Shown in pieces: positions 7,039 through 19,796 of a stretch of DNA of 64,000 bases; within the stretch, counting starts at the first letter, position 1; every line of letters starts with the position of its first letter. The translations under genes and the position numbers were made by a program. Below the pieces are notes generated by a model that was given only the letters and a program-made list of their open reading frames with translations, was not told where the DNA came from and made no database searches. This DNA is from Cronobacter turicensis z3032 (GTDB taxonomy: Bacteria > Pseudomonadota > Gammaproteobacteria > Enterobacterales > Enterobacteriaceae), in NCBI GenBank assembly GCA_000027065.2, contig FN543093.2:1864074-1928073 (forward strand), in the 5' to 3' direction.

Positions 7039-7245
7039 GTTTGCCTCCTGGCGTATCGTTATGCACGACCGAATTATCCGCCTCGTGAACGTGGGAGGCA
7101 AACCGCGAGACGTGATTGCCCGAGACGTCTCGCAAAATTCCTGCGTGAGGCACTGCTGATTTTGGGTGTTGTTAGCGGGCGCGCAGATCGGTATGCTGAT
7201 GCTCCTTATGTTGTGCTTAATTCATTCAGGCATAAGGAAAACCCC

Positions 7246-7953
7246 ATGGAAACCTCTCCGCTTACTTCCACCCTGCGTATTGCGCTGGTCGGCGACTACA
7301 ACGCCGCGACGGTAGCGCATCAGGCGATCCCGCTTGCGATTGACGACGCCGCCGCCGTGCTGGAACTTACCGCCGATTACGACTGGCTTGCGACAAAAGA
7401 CATTAAAAGCCCGGAGGATCTGGTGGGCTATGACGCCATCTGGGTCGTGCCTGGCAGCCCGTATGAAAACGAAGACGGCGCGTTTATCGCCATCCGCTAC
7501 GCCCGTGAAAATGCGATTCCCTTCCTCGGCACCTGCGGCGGCTTTCAGCATGCGGTGATTGAATACGCCCGTAATGTCCTGGGCTGGAGCGATGCGAACC
7601 ACGGTGAAACCGCCCGGAGCGGCAGGCTGGTGATTACCCCGCTCAGCTGTTCGCTGGTGGAGCAGACCGGTGAGGTTGAACTGCGCCCGCATACGCTTAT
7701 CGCGCGCGCCTACGGGCGTGATGAAATTGTAGAGGCGTATCACTGTAACTTTGGCGTGGCGCCGGAATTCGTCGAGGCGCTTAACGCGGACGCGCTGAAA
7801 GTTACCGGCTGGAATAACGACGGCGACGTGCGCGCCATTGAGCTGACTACCCATCCGTTCTTTGTGGCGACGCTGTTCCAGCACGAGCGCGGGGCGCTGG
7901 AAGGACGTCCGGTCCCGCTGGCGCGGGAATTTCTGCGCGCCGCACGCCGCTAA
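7246..7953 (+). CDS. CTP synthase C-terminal-like class I glutamine amidotransferase
   Basis: 235 residues forming only a glutaminase-like domain related to the C-terminal half of PyrG. The N-terminus reads RIALVGDYN. Residues about 90-115 hold FLGTCGGFQHAVIEYARN, where the Cys is the expected nucleophile (PyrG itself has GICLGMQ). HCNFGVAPEF and THPFFVATLFQHE toward the C-terminus supply the His and Glu of the triad (THPFF, QPE-like). No ATP-dependent synthetase domain is present, so it does not make CTP alone. The substrate is unknown. The start at 7246 follows ATAAGGAAAACCCC. It is convergent with nimT, with one base between stops. Confidence 0.82.
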   Translation: METSPLTSTLRIALVGDYNAATVAHQAIPLAIDDAAAVLELTADYDWLATKDIKSPEDLVGYDAIWVVPGSPYENEDGAFIAIRYARENAIPFLGTCGGFQHAVIEYARNVLGWSDANHGETARSGRLVITPLSCSLVEQTGEVELRPHTLIARAYGRDEIVEAYHCNFGVAPEFVEALNADALKVTGWNNDGDVRAIELTTHPFFVATLFQHERGALEGRPVPLAREFLRAARR

Positions 7954-7954
7954 C

Positions 7955-9139
7955 CTACGGCGCGCCGATTTCCCGCGCGCGCCCGGCAAACCCGCCCGCG
8001 ATAGCCATCACGACGGCAAGCGCGGCGCAGACCATTAACGGCAGACTCCAGCTGTGCAACAGATCGTGGAGCCTGCCGATAGCGGGCGGCCCGCACGCCG
8101 CCAGCAGATACCCCACCGACTGCGCCATACCTGAGAGCGCCGCCGCCTGATGCGCGGAGCTGGCGCGCAGGCCGATAAACGTCAGGCCAAGGATCATCGT
8201 CGCGCCTGATCCGAAACCGAAAATCACCACCCACCACGCCGCGAAATGCGGGAAAAACCACAGACCGACGGGGCTTAAGGCGCAGAGCAGCGCCGTCAGA
8301 ATGGCGATGCCGCGTTGATCGCGAAGTCTTGCGAGCAGCAGCGGTACCGCAATGCCTGGTACGGCGGTGGCAAGCTGCATCAGGCCGTGTAGCGAACCAG
8401 CCTGCGCTTCGCTAAACCCGGCGCTTATCAGAATCGACGGCAGCCAGCCTATCACGATGTAATAGATAAGCGAGTTCACGCCCAGAAAGAGCGTGACCTG
8501 CCAGGCGAGCGCTGAGCGCCAGATGCCGCGACTATGCGCCGCCGCGTTGCCGCCGATCGCGTCGTGCCGGCGCGCGCGCAGCTGCGGCAGCCAGAGGAGC
8601 AGAGCTATCAATGGAAAGACAATCAGGGCCAGCAGCGCGCCGCGCCAGCCGCCGCCAAGCGCCGCAACCGGCACCACCAGCGCTGAGCCTGCGGCTGCCG
8701 CAAGCCCCATCGTCAGCGAATAGGCGCCCGTCAGTTTCGCCACGTTGCCCGGAAAATCGCGTTTGATCATGCCCGGCAACAGCACATTGCCGATGGCTAT
8801 TCCACAACCGATAACCGCGGTGCCGGCAAACAGCGCCGCCGCGCTGCCGCATGCGCGCAGAAGGATCCCTGCGCTGATAAGCAGCAGCGCACCGCCAAGG
8901 CTGCGCTCCATCCCGAAACGTCGAGCGCTACCCGCCGCCAGCGGCGACACCAGGGCGAAGGCGAGCAGCGGCAGCGTGGTGAGGAGCCCTGTCGCTGCGG
9001 TCGAGAGCGAAAAATCAAGGCGAATGGCGTCCAGCAAGGGGGCCGCGCCGGTAAAGGTCACGCGAAGGGTGGTGGCGATAGTCAGCAGGCCCGCCAGCTG
9101 CAGCCAGCCGCCGCGACGCGAAGCAATCTGGTTAGTCAT
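7955..9139 (-). CDS. nimT: MFS exporter NimT (CynX/NimT family)
   Basis: A 394-residue, 12-helix major facilitator protein, very close to E. coli NimT (YeaN): IATTLRVTFTGAAPLLD at residues 20-37, GLLTTLPLLAFAL, RRFGMERSL and NVLLPGMIKRDFP. NimT exports 2-nitroimidazole across the inner membrane in E. coli. There its divergent neighbour nimR encodes the AraC-type repressor; no such gene is present here, so control must differ. The next gene upstream is yeaL, 75 bases away on the same strand. The C-terminus ends one base from the convergent amidotransferase stop. Confidence 0.9.
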   Translation of the reverse strand: MTNQIASRRGGWLQLAGLLTIATTLRVTFTGAAPLLDAIRLDFSLSTAATGLLTTLPLLAFALVSPLAAGSARRFGMERSLGGALLLISAGILLRACGSAAALFAGTAVIGCGIAIGNVLLPGMIKRDFPGNVAKLTGAYSLTMGLAAAAGSALVVPVAALGGGWRGALLALIVFPLIALLLWLPQLRARRHDAIGGNAAAHSRGIWRSALAWQVTLFLGVNSLIYYIVIGWLPSILISAGFSEAQAGSLHGLMQLATAVPGIAVPLLLARLRDQRGIAILTALLCALSPVGLWFFPHFAAWWVVIFGFGSGATMILGLTFIGLRASSAHQAAALSGMAQSVGYLLAACGPPAIGRLHDLLHSWSLPLMVCAALAVVMAIAGGFAGRAREIGAP

Positions 9140-9214
9140 TGATACCTCAGTGGGCGCGCAGGCCGTGTGGCGCTGCGCGAATACAGCAGGTGAAAAAGCA
9201 TGTAAAACGCACGG

Positions 9215-9661
9215 CTACTGACGGCCAATCAGCAAAGAAACCAGCCCTGCGGCAATCAGCGGCCCGACCGGCACGCCACGAAAGAGCGCCACGCCAAGCA
9301 CGGTTCCGACTAGCAGCCCGGCGACAATCGACGGCTGGCTGCCCATTAACGCGACGCCCTTACCGCCAAGCCAGGAGACAAAAACGCCCACGGCGATAGC
9401 GACCAGCGATTTCCAGTTTAAAAAAGCGTGGAACAGCGTCGAGGTCGGCAGGGTGCCGCTGGCGATGGGCGCCATCACGCTGATGGTCAGAATAATAATC
9501 CCGACGGTGACACCCTGTTTTTCCACCCACGGAAACCAGGCGCTGAGCGGGGTCATACGAATCACAATCAACACCAGCACCGACACCGTAACGGCCAGGT
9601 TATGACTGACAAACCCAAGCCCGGCGAGCGCCAGGAGGATAAGCAGCGTGATATCAAACAT
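9215..9661 (-). CDS. yeaL: Inner-membrane protein YeaL (DUF441)
   Basis: 148 residues, the same length as E. coli YeaL. The start [21 protein letters not shown] (9661) matches the family and follows an AAGGAGC-type site; the longer open frame is not needed. Four to five membrane helices are visible. [22 protein letters not shown] and [18 protein letters not shown] are nearly identical to K-12. The function is unknown. The gene runs in the same direction as nimT, and yoaI is divergent from it 120 bases away, as in K-12 gene order without nimR. Confidence 0.93.
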   Translation of the reverse strand: MFDITLLILLALAGLGFVSHNLAVTVSVLVLIVIRMTPLSAWFPWVEKQGVTVGIIILTISVMAPIASGTLPTSTLFHAFLNWKSLVAIAVGVFVSWLGGKGVALMGSQPSIVAGLLVGTVLGVALFRGVPVGPLIAAGLVSLLIGRQ

Positions 9662-9780
9662 GAAAAGCTCCTTGCCATAAAAGAAGACGCACGGCCTGTC
9701 GTCATGATTCTGCAATCAAAAGGCGGTATCAGTGGGAACAGTATCCCCTCTGACAGTGACGCGAGACCCCCGGAGAAACG

Positions 9781-9885
9781 ATGAACGATCTTTTGTCGCC
9801 CGATGCGCTCTGGATAACGATGTTCTTTTTCGCCACAGCCGCCACGCTGGTTATCGCGGTGCGGTATCTGGAGCGGCGCTGGTAG
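9781..9885 (+). CDS. yoaI: Small membrane protein YoaI
   Basis: A 34-residue frame (MNDLLSPDALWITMFFFATA, then ATLVIAVRYLERRW) with one membrane helix and a basic C-terminus. E. coli YoaI is also 34 residues, with the same MND start, FFA-centred helix and ER near the end. CGGAGAAACG precedes the ATG. In K-12 it lies between yeaK and yeaL, as here, and has been linked to two-component signalling cross-talk. Its last 35 bases overlap the 3' end of convergent yeaK. The position and length make the assignment firm despite the short size. Confidence 0.85.
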   Translation: MNDLLSPDALWITMFFFATAATLVIAVRYLERRW

Positions 9886-10375
9886 ACGGCGCGCGATGGA
9901 AGGTCACCAGCGCAGGCCTGGCGAGGCGCAGATAGTCGGCGGTATCCATGATAATCGATTTTTCGAGCAGGCCGGCATTAAAGGCGATTTCGTCATGACG
10001 CTCGAATAACAGCGGGTCGGCCACCAGCTTGAGTTCCGGATGGAAACTGAACGGCGGAATGGCGCCAAAGACGCAGCGGGTGAGCGTATCGACTTCCGCC
10101 GGGCTGGCGAGCGAGGCTTTCGTGCCGCCGAGATGCTGCGCGAGCAGCGCAAGATCCGCCTGGAGATCGGCCCCGAGCACCGCCAGCACAACCTGCTTAA
10201 TGCCGTTGCCTTTGATTTTGCACACCAGCGCTTTCGCCCCCTGGCTTAGCTGCGTACCGCGAATGTCCGATACCGCCTCGCATTTACCCACCGCCTCATG
10301 CTCCATCACACGAAAGCGCGCCTGGCCGTCGGTCAGTAAATCCACGAGTTGCTGATGAATATCCATACCTTTCAT
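9851..10375 (-). CDS. yeaK: YbaK/EbsC-type aminoacyl-tRNA deacylase YeaK
   Basis: 174 residues with the YbaK/ProX editing fold: RVMEHEAVGKCEAVSDIRG near residues 22-40, the conserved Lys in KALVCKIKGNG, then GGTKASLASPAEV and GAIPPFSFHPELKLVADP. In E. coli, YeaK hydrolyses mischarged Ser- and Thr-type aminoacyl-tRNAs in trans. I place the start at 10375 (MKGMDIHQQ), with GAGG seven bases upstream; 10366 is an in-frame alternative. The C-terminus is a few residues longer than K-12 and runs 35 bases into the opposite-strand yoaI gene. Confidence 0.92.
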   Translation of the reverse strand: MKGMDIHQQLVDLLTDGQARFRVMEHEAVGKCEAVSDIRGTQLSQGAKALVCKIKGNGIKQVVLAVLGADLQADLALLAQHLGGTKASLASPAEVDTLTRCVFGAIPPFSFHPELKLVADPLLFERHDEIAFNAGLLEKSIIMDTADYLRLARPALVTFHRAPSTSAAPDTAPR

Positions 10376-10815
10376 TTTTTCGCCTCGTTTCAGGTTAAGG
10401 ATTGTCACCTTACTGGCGCTTCGCTTATTTTGCAACGTCGGGAAATTTTCACAAAATAAAAGCAAATAAAATAAACAAGCTAGGGTAATTTCTCACAGAA
10501 AATAAAATTCTGTCGTTTGGCTTACTTTGCAAAGCTGTATTAGAGTCATAAGAGTGCCTTATGAAGTCGGCGGTCGTCATAATGCGGGCGATAATACTTT
10601 GCCCTGACGCGTCGTAATAAGCGCAACGCCGGAATACGGCGATACGGTTTCACAATCGGGGCTTTGACGGGAATAGTCCGTACATAGCGACGTTTGCGGA
10701 AACAATGCACGGAAGCGCGCTCTGACCGGTAAGCGTAATGATACCTTCGGCAGGCGATAGATTTTTCAGTATTGACGTTTTTTCTGGTAACACTAACCCA
10801 ATCTCGGAGGCTGTT
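10376..10815. other. Intergenic stretch between yeaK and the KGG-repeat gene
   Basis: This holds the yeaK promoter region (AT-rich, about 10430-10530) and the promoter of the gene at 10816. The only frames are a reverse-strand Arg/Tyr-rich frame (listed separately with low confidence) and an 18-codon forward frame at 10561 with no ribosome site. Confidence 0.5.
10546..10710 (-). CDS. Doubtful small Arg/Tyr-rich frame
   Basis: From a GTG at 10710 the reverse strand reads 54 residues with about one third Arg/Lys and several Tyr (FRKRRYVRTIPVKAP near the start, DDRRLHKALL at the end). No real gene lies opposite, so it is not a simple shadow, but there is no convincing ribosome site and the frame continues upstream into the neighbouring gene's start. 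It could be a basic microprotein or noise in a GC-rich leader. I do not recognise it. Confidence 0.2.
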   Translation of the reverse strand: MHCFRKRRYVRTIPVKAPIVKPYRRIPALRLLRRVRAKYYRPHYDDRRLHKALL

Positions 10816-10992
10816 ATGGCTGAACATCGTGGTGGTTCCGGCAACTTTGCCGAAGATCGTGAAAAAGCATCAGAAGCGGGTAAAAAAGGCGGACAGCAGA
10901 GCGGCGGGAATTTCAAAAATGACCCGGAACGCGCATCTGAAGCAGGTAAAAAAGGCGGCCAGAACAGCCACAGCGGCGGACGTAATAAATAA
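10816..10992 (+). CDS. KGG-repeat stress protein (YciG/YmdF family)
   Basis: 58 residues, beginning MAEHRGGSGNFAEDREKASEA, with two copies of the KGG motif: ASEAGKKGGQQSGGNFKNDP and ERASEAGKKGGQNS. E. coli YciG and YmdF are nearly the same in length and sequence; the first residues match YciG best. These are hydrophilic, probably disordered, general-stress proteins, and YciG is needed for swarming motility. CGGAGG lies five bases before the ATG. It is a single gene closed by a hairpin terminator that abuts the convergent EAL gene. YciG and YmdF cannot be told apart from sequence alone. Confidence 0.88.
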   Translation: MAEHRGGSGNFAEDREKASEAGKKGGQQSGGNFKNDPERASEAGKKGGQNSHSGGRNK

Positions 10993-11020
10993 TCCGGCAC
11001 GCTGATTTTATCTGTGATCG

Positions 11021-11048
11021 CAGCAGCCTCAGGGCTGCTGTTTTATTT
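11021..11048 (+). terminator. Terminator of the KGG-repeat gene
   Basis: CAGCAGCC (11021-11028) pairs with GGCTGCTG (11033-11040), followed by TTTTATTTT. The T tract already overlaps the stop codon of the convergent EAL gene. Confidence 0.8.
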
Positions 11049-12605
11049 TGCCTGCATAGTCAGTAATAAGCGCAACGCCTGGCTATCGATGGGGCGAGAA
11101 AACCACCAGCCCTGGCCGTAACATCCCGGAAAATTATCCTGCAAATATTCGACCTGAAGGCGCTGCTCCAGTCCTTCAAATACGATTTGCTGCGGCATCG
11201 CTTTTAGCATCTGAATTAAATTGACCAGTAGCGTTTTATTGAGCGTCGGCGTGCCTATCGCCTCGGTAATACTTTTATCAACTTTGACTTCATCAATAGG
11301 CAACCGCGACAGCCAGGAGATGGTCGAATAACCGGTGCCGAAATCGTCCAGTGCGATTAAAAATCCCTGCTGCTTGAATAAGGCGATCGCCGCTTCCATG
11401 TGCGCCAGCGTTGCATTTTCCCGTTCCGTTATTTCCAGCATGATGCGGTTCGCGGCAAGACCGGTCTTTTGGGTAAACTGTATCAGAAACGCCAGATAGT
11501 GACGGGAGAAGAGATCGGCCAGACTGATATTAATGCTGAGCGTCAGATCATATGGCGTCAGTAATTCCGCCATCTCCGTCATGGCCCGCGTCGTGACAAA
11601 TTCAGTAACCTTGCTCATCATGCCTTCTTTTTCCGCCAGCGGGATAAAAACATCCGGCGAAATCGCCTCGCCATTATTATCATGCCAGCGCAGCAGCGCC
11701 TCCATGCCCTTCATCCGGCCTGTCTCAATTTCATAAATGGGCTGATAAACGACACGCATGTCGCCGTTTTTTAACGCGTTTTCCAGGCGCGCGCGGAGCG
11801 AGGCTTTTTTCCGTCGATAAAGGGCAAGGCTTGCGCAAAGCAGCAACCCGATCGCGAGACCGAGCGCGATAAGTAATCCGAGGGTATACCAGCGCGCCTG
11901 TAACAGACCATAAGGATGCGTACCGGCCATGACGCAGACATCGTATTGCGCATTGCAGCGCTCCCGGGTGATGAAATACCAGGCATAGTGCGACGTGGGG
12001 TCGGTTTGAGATAATAATGCCTGTGTCGGCCCAAGCGTAAACCAGCGCCGATCGCGCTTTGAGGTGGTAATAATGGCGCTGTAATGCGCCGTCTCTGCGT
12101 CATTTTCAAAGCGGGTAAAAACAAAAGGGGAAAATATTATCAGCAGATTGTTGCGCCACCAGGCGCTGACTTCGATGGTTTCCGTCAGCGGCAAATTTAA
12201 TAACCAGCGCGCGCCGTCGCGGCTGACGATATTTTCCGTTGCAGTCAGCGGTTGCGGAACCGCAAGCGTGCCCCAGAGCGCTGAGCACATAATCCCGCGC
12301 GCGCCGGTGCGGCCAACATCTTTGATCATCTGGTATTCCCACAATAGCGTGCGCAGGGAATTAAGATCGGCTTCGCTACAGGAGGGATAATGCGCCATTT
12401 TCATCTCGCGGGCGGCCAGATTGTTTGCCTGCTGTAAAAGCGTTACGCTGCGCTCCAGCACCGCCTGGCTATAATCGTCTATTCGACGTGTTTCTAATTG
12501 CCAGTACACTATTTGCGCAATCGCCAGGACGGCGAATAGACTGGCGATGATTATGCCTGCCATTCCCGAAGTTTTATTCAAGCCCAATGAGACCCTGTTA
12601 AACAT
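11043..12605 (-). CDS. CSS-EAL cyclic-di-GMP phosphodiesterase
   Basis: A 520-residue inner-membrane enzyme. Helix 1 (about 14-36) and helix 2 (about 240-262) flank a periplasmic CSS-motif domain with Cys76 in YPSCSE and Cys107-Ser108, the pair that forms the redox-sensing disulfide in E. coli PdeC-type proteins. Residues about 270-515 are an EAL domain with E302 in MEALLRW, E391 in EITERE, the DDFGTGYS loop (420-427), EVKVDKS and FEGLE, so the catalytic set appears complete. No GGDEF domain is present. It should lower cyclic-di-GMP and favour motility. In K-12 this position (between yeaH and yeaK) holds the GGDEF genes yeaI and yeaJ. The exact paralogue name is unclear. Confidence 0.9.
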   Translation of the reverse strand: MFNRVSLGLNKTSGMAGIIIASLFAVLAIAQIVYWQLETRRIDDYSQAVLERSVTLLQQANNLAAREMKMAHYPSCSEADLNSLRTLLWEYQMIKDVGRTGARGIMCSALWGTLAVPQPLTATENIVSRDGARWLLNLPLTETIEVSAWWRNNLLIIFSPFVFTRFENDAETAHYSAIITTSKRDRRWFTLGPTQALLSQTDPTSHYAWYFITRERCNAQYDVCVMAGTHPYGLLQARWYTLGLLIALGLAIGLLLCASLALYRRKKASLRARLENALKNGDMRVVYQPIYEIETGRMKGMEALLRWHDNNGEAISPDVFIPLAEKEGMMSKVTEFVTTRAMTEMAELLTPYDLTLSINISLADLFSRHYLAFLIQFTQKTGLAANRIMLEITERENATLAHMEAAIALFKQQGFLIALDDFGTGYSTISWLSRLPIDEVKVDKSITEAIGTPTLNKTLLVNLIQMLKAMPQQIVFEGLEQRLQVEYLQDNFPGCYGQGWWFSRPIDSQALRLLLTMQAK

Positions 12606-12847
12606 GATTCACGGTGGTCCTGCGACGGCGCCCGTCGTTATTTATAGTGCCGCTCACTATAACTGATAGCGAACCGGCTGTAAGTAAAATCTGTAGGGTT
12701 ATTAATACACAAGCGTTGCGCTGCTAAATATTATGAAGCAGAGACGTTAGTTAATTAAGCGGGGCTGACATTAAAGTTAAGTAGGGCTTTAATCGCAAGG
12801 TAATAAATAAGTAATACGGTGGGCCGACACAGGGCCGGCCCGGTTGG

Positions 12848-16188
<3,341 letters not shown>

Positions 16189-16274
16189 GGCATGCCGTCC
16201 TTTCGTTTTTTAGCACAGGTTAAAGAGCCGTTCATATGAATAGTGGAGGCTCCCGGAAGACGTATTCTGAGTAC

Positions 16275-16290
16275 AGCAACCCTAATGCCA
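16275..16290 (-). promoter_or_regulatory. Sigma-54-type promoter of yeaGH
   Basis: On the reverse strand, TGGCAT (16290-16285), five bases, then TTGCT (16279-16275) match the -24/-12 consensus TGGCAC-N5-TTGCW in all but one position. It lies 87-102 bases upstream of yeaG. TGCAC half-sites further upstream (about 16315 and 16341) might belong to NtrC sites, but no full palindrome is clear. The rest of 16189-16623 shows no gene and must also hold the mipA promoter. Confidence 0.65.
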
Positions 16291-16623
16291 ACTTAAGCAT
16301 TTTTTTGCGCGTTGCACTGTGCTACTGCGGTCAGGGTAATGCACCTTCTTAATTTTAAGCGTAGATGGCATTTGAAAATCTTGCATGCCGCCTTATTGGG
16401 GATTCAGTGATTAATCAAGCACTCATCCCGTTGTTTCTGCTACAGCATTTGCATTCGACATGCGGATTCACCGCGAAGTCATAAAATTGCAAGGCAGCTG
16501 TCACGCGAAAATGCGAGGCTGCGCGATCCGGTGATGTAAAGAAGTGCGAAAAAATTTGGGGTGAAGCGTAAGGGGCGGTTACACTTCGCGAGCCGATCAT
16601 TTGACTAAAGGACTTGATGGATT

Positions 16624-17370
16624 GTGAGCACATTCAAATTTCTGGCACTGGGTGCCGTTATGGCTTCAGCCGCTACCTTTGCGCATGCAGAAGGAAAACT
16701 GTCAGTTGGCGCGGGTGCAGGATGGGTAGTGAATCCTTATAAACAGTACGACCGCGACGTTTATCCTCTGCCGGTTATCAACTATGAAGGTGATAACTTC
16801 TGGGTGCGCGGCCTTGGTGCGGGATACTACCTGTGGAATGACAATGCCGATAAGCTTTCCATTATGGCGTATTACTCGCCGCTGCACTTCAAGCCAGGCG
16901 ACAGCGACAGCCGTGCGCTGCGCCGTCTGGACGAGCGTCGATCCACGCTGATGGCGGGCCTGTCTTACGTACATAACACGCAGTATGGTTATCTGCGTAC
17001 CTCGCTCGCCGCCGATACGCTGGATAACAGCAACGGCATCGTGTGGGATCTGGCGTGGCTCTATCGCTACACCAACGGCGGTCTTACTCTGACGCCGGGC
17101 ATCGGTGTGGAGTGGAGCAGCGAAAACCAGAACGACTACTACTATGGCGTGAGCGGCAAAGAGTCGCGCCGCAGCGGTCTTGATCGCTATGACGCGGACG
17201 ATGGCTGGGCGCCGTATGCTGAGCTGACCGCCACTTATCGTCTCTCTGACAGCTGGAGCGTTTACGGCAGCGGCCGTTACACCCACCTGAGCGACGAAGC
17301 CAAAGACAGCCCGATGGTGGACCGTTCCTGGTCTGCGCTGCTGTCTACCGGCGTGACCTATACGTTCTGA
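16624..17370 (+). CDS. mipA: MltA-interacting protein MipA
   Basis: 248 residues, the K-12 length, with a GTG start (16624): MSTFKFLALGAVMASAATFA followed by signal-peptidase cleavage after HA. The mature part is a beta-barrel of the MipA/OmpV family; LPVINYEGDNFWVRGLG, GLSYVHNTQYGYLRTS and LTLTPGIGVEWSSENQNDYY are nearly identical to MipA, and it ends in an aromatic (YTF), as outer-membrane proteins do. In E. coli MipA scaffolds the transglycosylase MltA with PBP1B. An ATG at 16617 is out of frame, so GTG is needed; AAAGGA lies 11 bases before it. yeaE, found next to mipA in K-12, is absent. Confidence 0.95.
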   Translation: MSTFKFLALGAVMASAATFAHAEGKLSVGAGAGWVVNPYKQYDRDVYPLPVINYEGDNFWVRGLGAGYYLWNDNADKLSIMAYYSPLHFKPGDSDSRALRRLDERRSTLMAGLSYVHNTQYGYLRTSLAADTLDNSNGIVWDLAWLYRYTNGGLTLTPGIGVEWSSENQNDYYYGVSGKESRRSGLDRYDADDGWAPYAELTATYRLSDSWSVYGSGRYTHLSDEAKDSPMVDRSWSALLSTGVTYTF

Positions 17371-17388
17371 TTCGTAATGCCATGTTGC

Positions 17389-17414
17389 GGGGCGCCTTGT
17401 GCGCCCTTTTTTTT
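17389..17414 (+). terminator. Terminator of mipA
   Basis: GGGCGC (17390-17395), loop CTTGT, GCGCCC (17401-17406), then eight T. Confidence 0.85.
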
Positions 17415-17492
17415 ATGGCGCAAGCCGGCAGGAGAGTAAGGAAGAAAAGGGGCGGGCAAAAAACGGCCCCGCGAGAGCGAGGCCGTCTGTCA

Positions 17493-18380
17493 TCAGGCTT
17501 GCTTAATCACGCGCAGCGTCTGAGAAAGGCGCGACGGTTTATCTTCACGCGTCTGCTGCGGTTTGGTGACGCAGGCCGTTTCCACGCAGACAAAGGTTTT
17601 GTAGCCGTCGTCCGGCATATCGCCCATGCTGACGGAGAGCGCCGGGCCCGGGTTCCAGCCCACCACGTTGCTGTTGTGATGGTGAACCACTTCAAGGGTG
17701 CGGTTAAGCGCGCCGTCGTGGATCAGGCTGCACCCTTCCGGGTTCAGGTAAACGCGGTCGGTACGGTCCGGGAACGTCTGCACGCCATCTTCCAGCTTGC
17801 CTTGATCGCCGCCGTTGACTTTATCGATGTACGACTCGCCAAGACCGCTCACTTTTACTGCCGCGATGTCGCCGACGTTGAAATAGGAATGCAGCGCGGA
17901 GGTGGTTTCAAATTCACCGTGCGCTTCCAGTTCCATTTCGCAAGTTTTGCCCAGTTTGTAGCGCGCGTAGAGCGTGAAATCGTGCGGCCAGTACTGGCGA
18001 CTCGCGTCACTGGCGTGCAGTTCAAACGTCAGCACCACGCCGTTGTCATCTTCATTGTGCGCGCTCAGATTCCACGGCAGATTGCGGGCGAAACCGTGCG
18101 AAGGGAGATCTTTTTGCGCCGACGGGCCAAACCACGGCCAGCAAATCGGTACGCCGCCGCGCAGCGCGACGCCTTTCTTAAACGGCGTATTGGCGCTCAG
18201 CCATAACACCTCTTCTTCGCCAGCTGGTTTCCAGCACAGCAGATGCGCGCCCTGCAGCGCCACGGCGGCGCGAACCTGCGGATGGTCGATAACGATAACG
18301 TCCAGTTCGTCATGCTGACGACGGGAGAGATAAGGCGTTAACTGTTCAGACACCGGCAAGGCAAAAATCGTCTTGATCAT
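17493..18380 (-). CDS. yeaD: D-hexose-6-phosphate mutarotase YeaD
   Basis: 295 residues of the aldose-1-epimerase fold: VALQGAHLLCWKPAGEEEVLWLS, RGGVPICWPWFGP, SHGFARNLPW (catalytic His), ALHSYFNVGD (catalytic-loop His) and CVETAC at the C-terminal end match E. coli YeaD. The enzyme interconverts alpha and beta anomers of glucose-6-phosphate-type sugars in the cytosol. The start is 18380 (MIKTIFALPV), nine bases after AGAGGA. It follows gapA on the same strand, behind a UUCG-capped terminator that would leave it partly dependent on read-through. That pairing with a glycolytic gene is the K-12 arrangement. Confidence 0.94.
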   Translation of the reverse strand: MIKTIFALPVSEQLTPYLSRRQHDELDVIVIDHPQVRAAVALQGAHLLCWKPAGEEEVLWLSANTPFKKGVALRGGVPICWPWFGPSAQKDLPSHGFARNLPWNLSAHNEDDNGVVLTFELHASDASRQYWPHDFTLYARYKLGKTCEMELEAHGEFETTSALHSYFNVGDIAAVKVSGLGESYIDKVNGGDQGKLEDGVQTFPDRTDRVYLNPEGCSLIHDGALNRTLEVVHHHNSNVVGWNPGPALSVSMGDMPDDGYKTFVCVETACVTKPQQTREDKPSRLSQTLRVIKQA

Positions 18381-18406
18381 TTCTGGCAATCCTCTGTCTT
18401 AAAGCC

Positions 18407-18434
18407 AATAAAAAGGGCGACCGAAGTCGCCCTT
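18407..18434 (-). terminator. gapA terminator with UUCG tetraloop
   Basis: Reading the reverse strand: AAGGGCGAC, TTCG, GTCGCCCTT, then TTTTATT. It lies between gapA and yeaD, so yeaD expression may need its own promoter or read-through. Confidence 0.9.
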
Positions 18435-18455
18435 AGGATCAGAATCTCATCTCAC

Positions 18456-19463
<1,008 letters not shown>

Positions 19464-19659
19464 CTATTTGTTAGTGAATAAAAGGTTGGCTGTAAAATTA
19501 CAAAAACCTTACGCAGCGTCAAGCGGAATCGTGTCAATCATTGCGACAAATCAATCCTCTGGACAAGCTTTGCACGACTGACTCACCTCACTCTTCCTTT
19601 TGGCCTCAGGTCCATATGGGGACGCTGAGAGGAATTTAAAAGGGCGTCGAAAACAAAAG

Positions 19660-19675
19660 TGTGATGTTAATCACA
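19660..19675. promoter_or_regulatory. CRP-binding site between gapA and msrB
   Basis: TGTGA-TGTTAA-TCACA is a perfect match to the CRP half-sites. It lies 209 bases from gapA and 122 bases from msrB in the 345-base divergent spacer. CRP control of gapA is known in E. coli; which promoter it serves here is inferred. An AT-rich msrB promoter follows at about 19730-19760. Confidence 0.8.
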
Positions 19676-19796
19676 TTTGCCTGTTCGCTGCATTTTCAGT
19701 GCTAAGTTTAGACCAAAAGTGTACGCCTTACTGTTAATGTTTTGTTAGAATATTACAGGTAATGTAACTGCTTAAACCTTGCCGAGATGTCACCTT

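Noticed and set aside
7162..7245. Longer N-terminus for the amidotransferase gene
   Set aside because: The upstream frame has no ribosome site, while ATG 7246 has a good one and gives a normal domain start.
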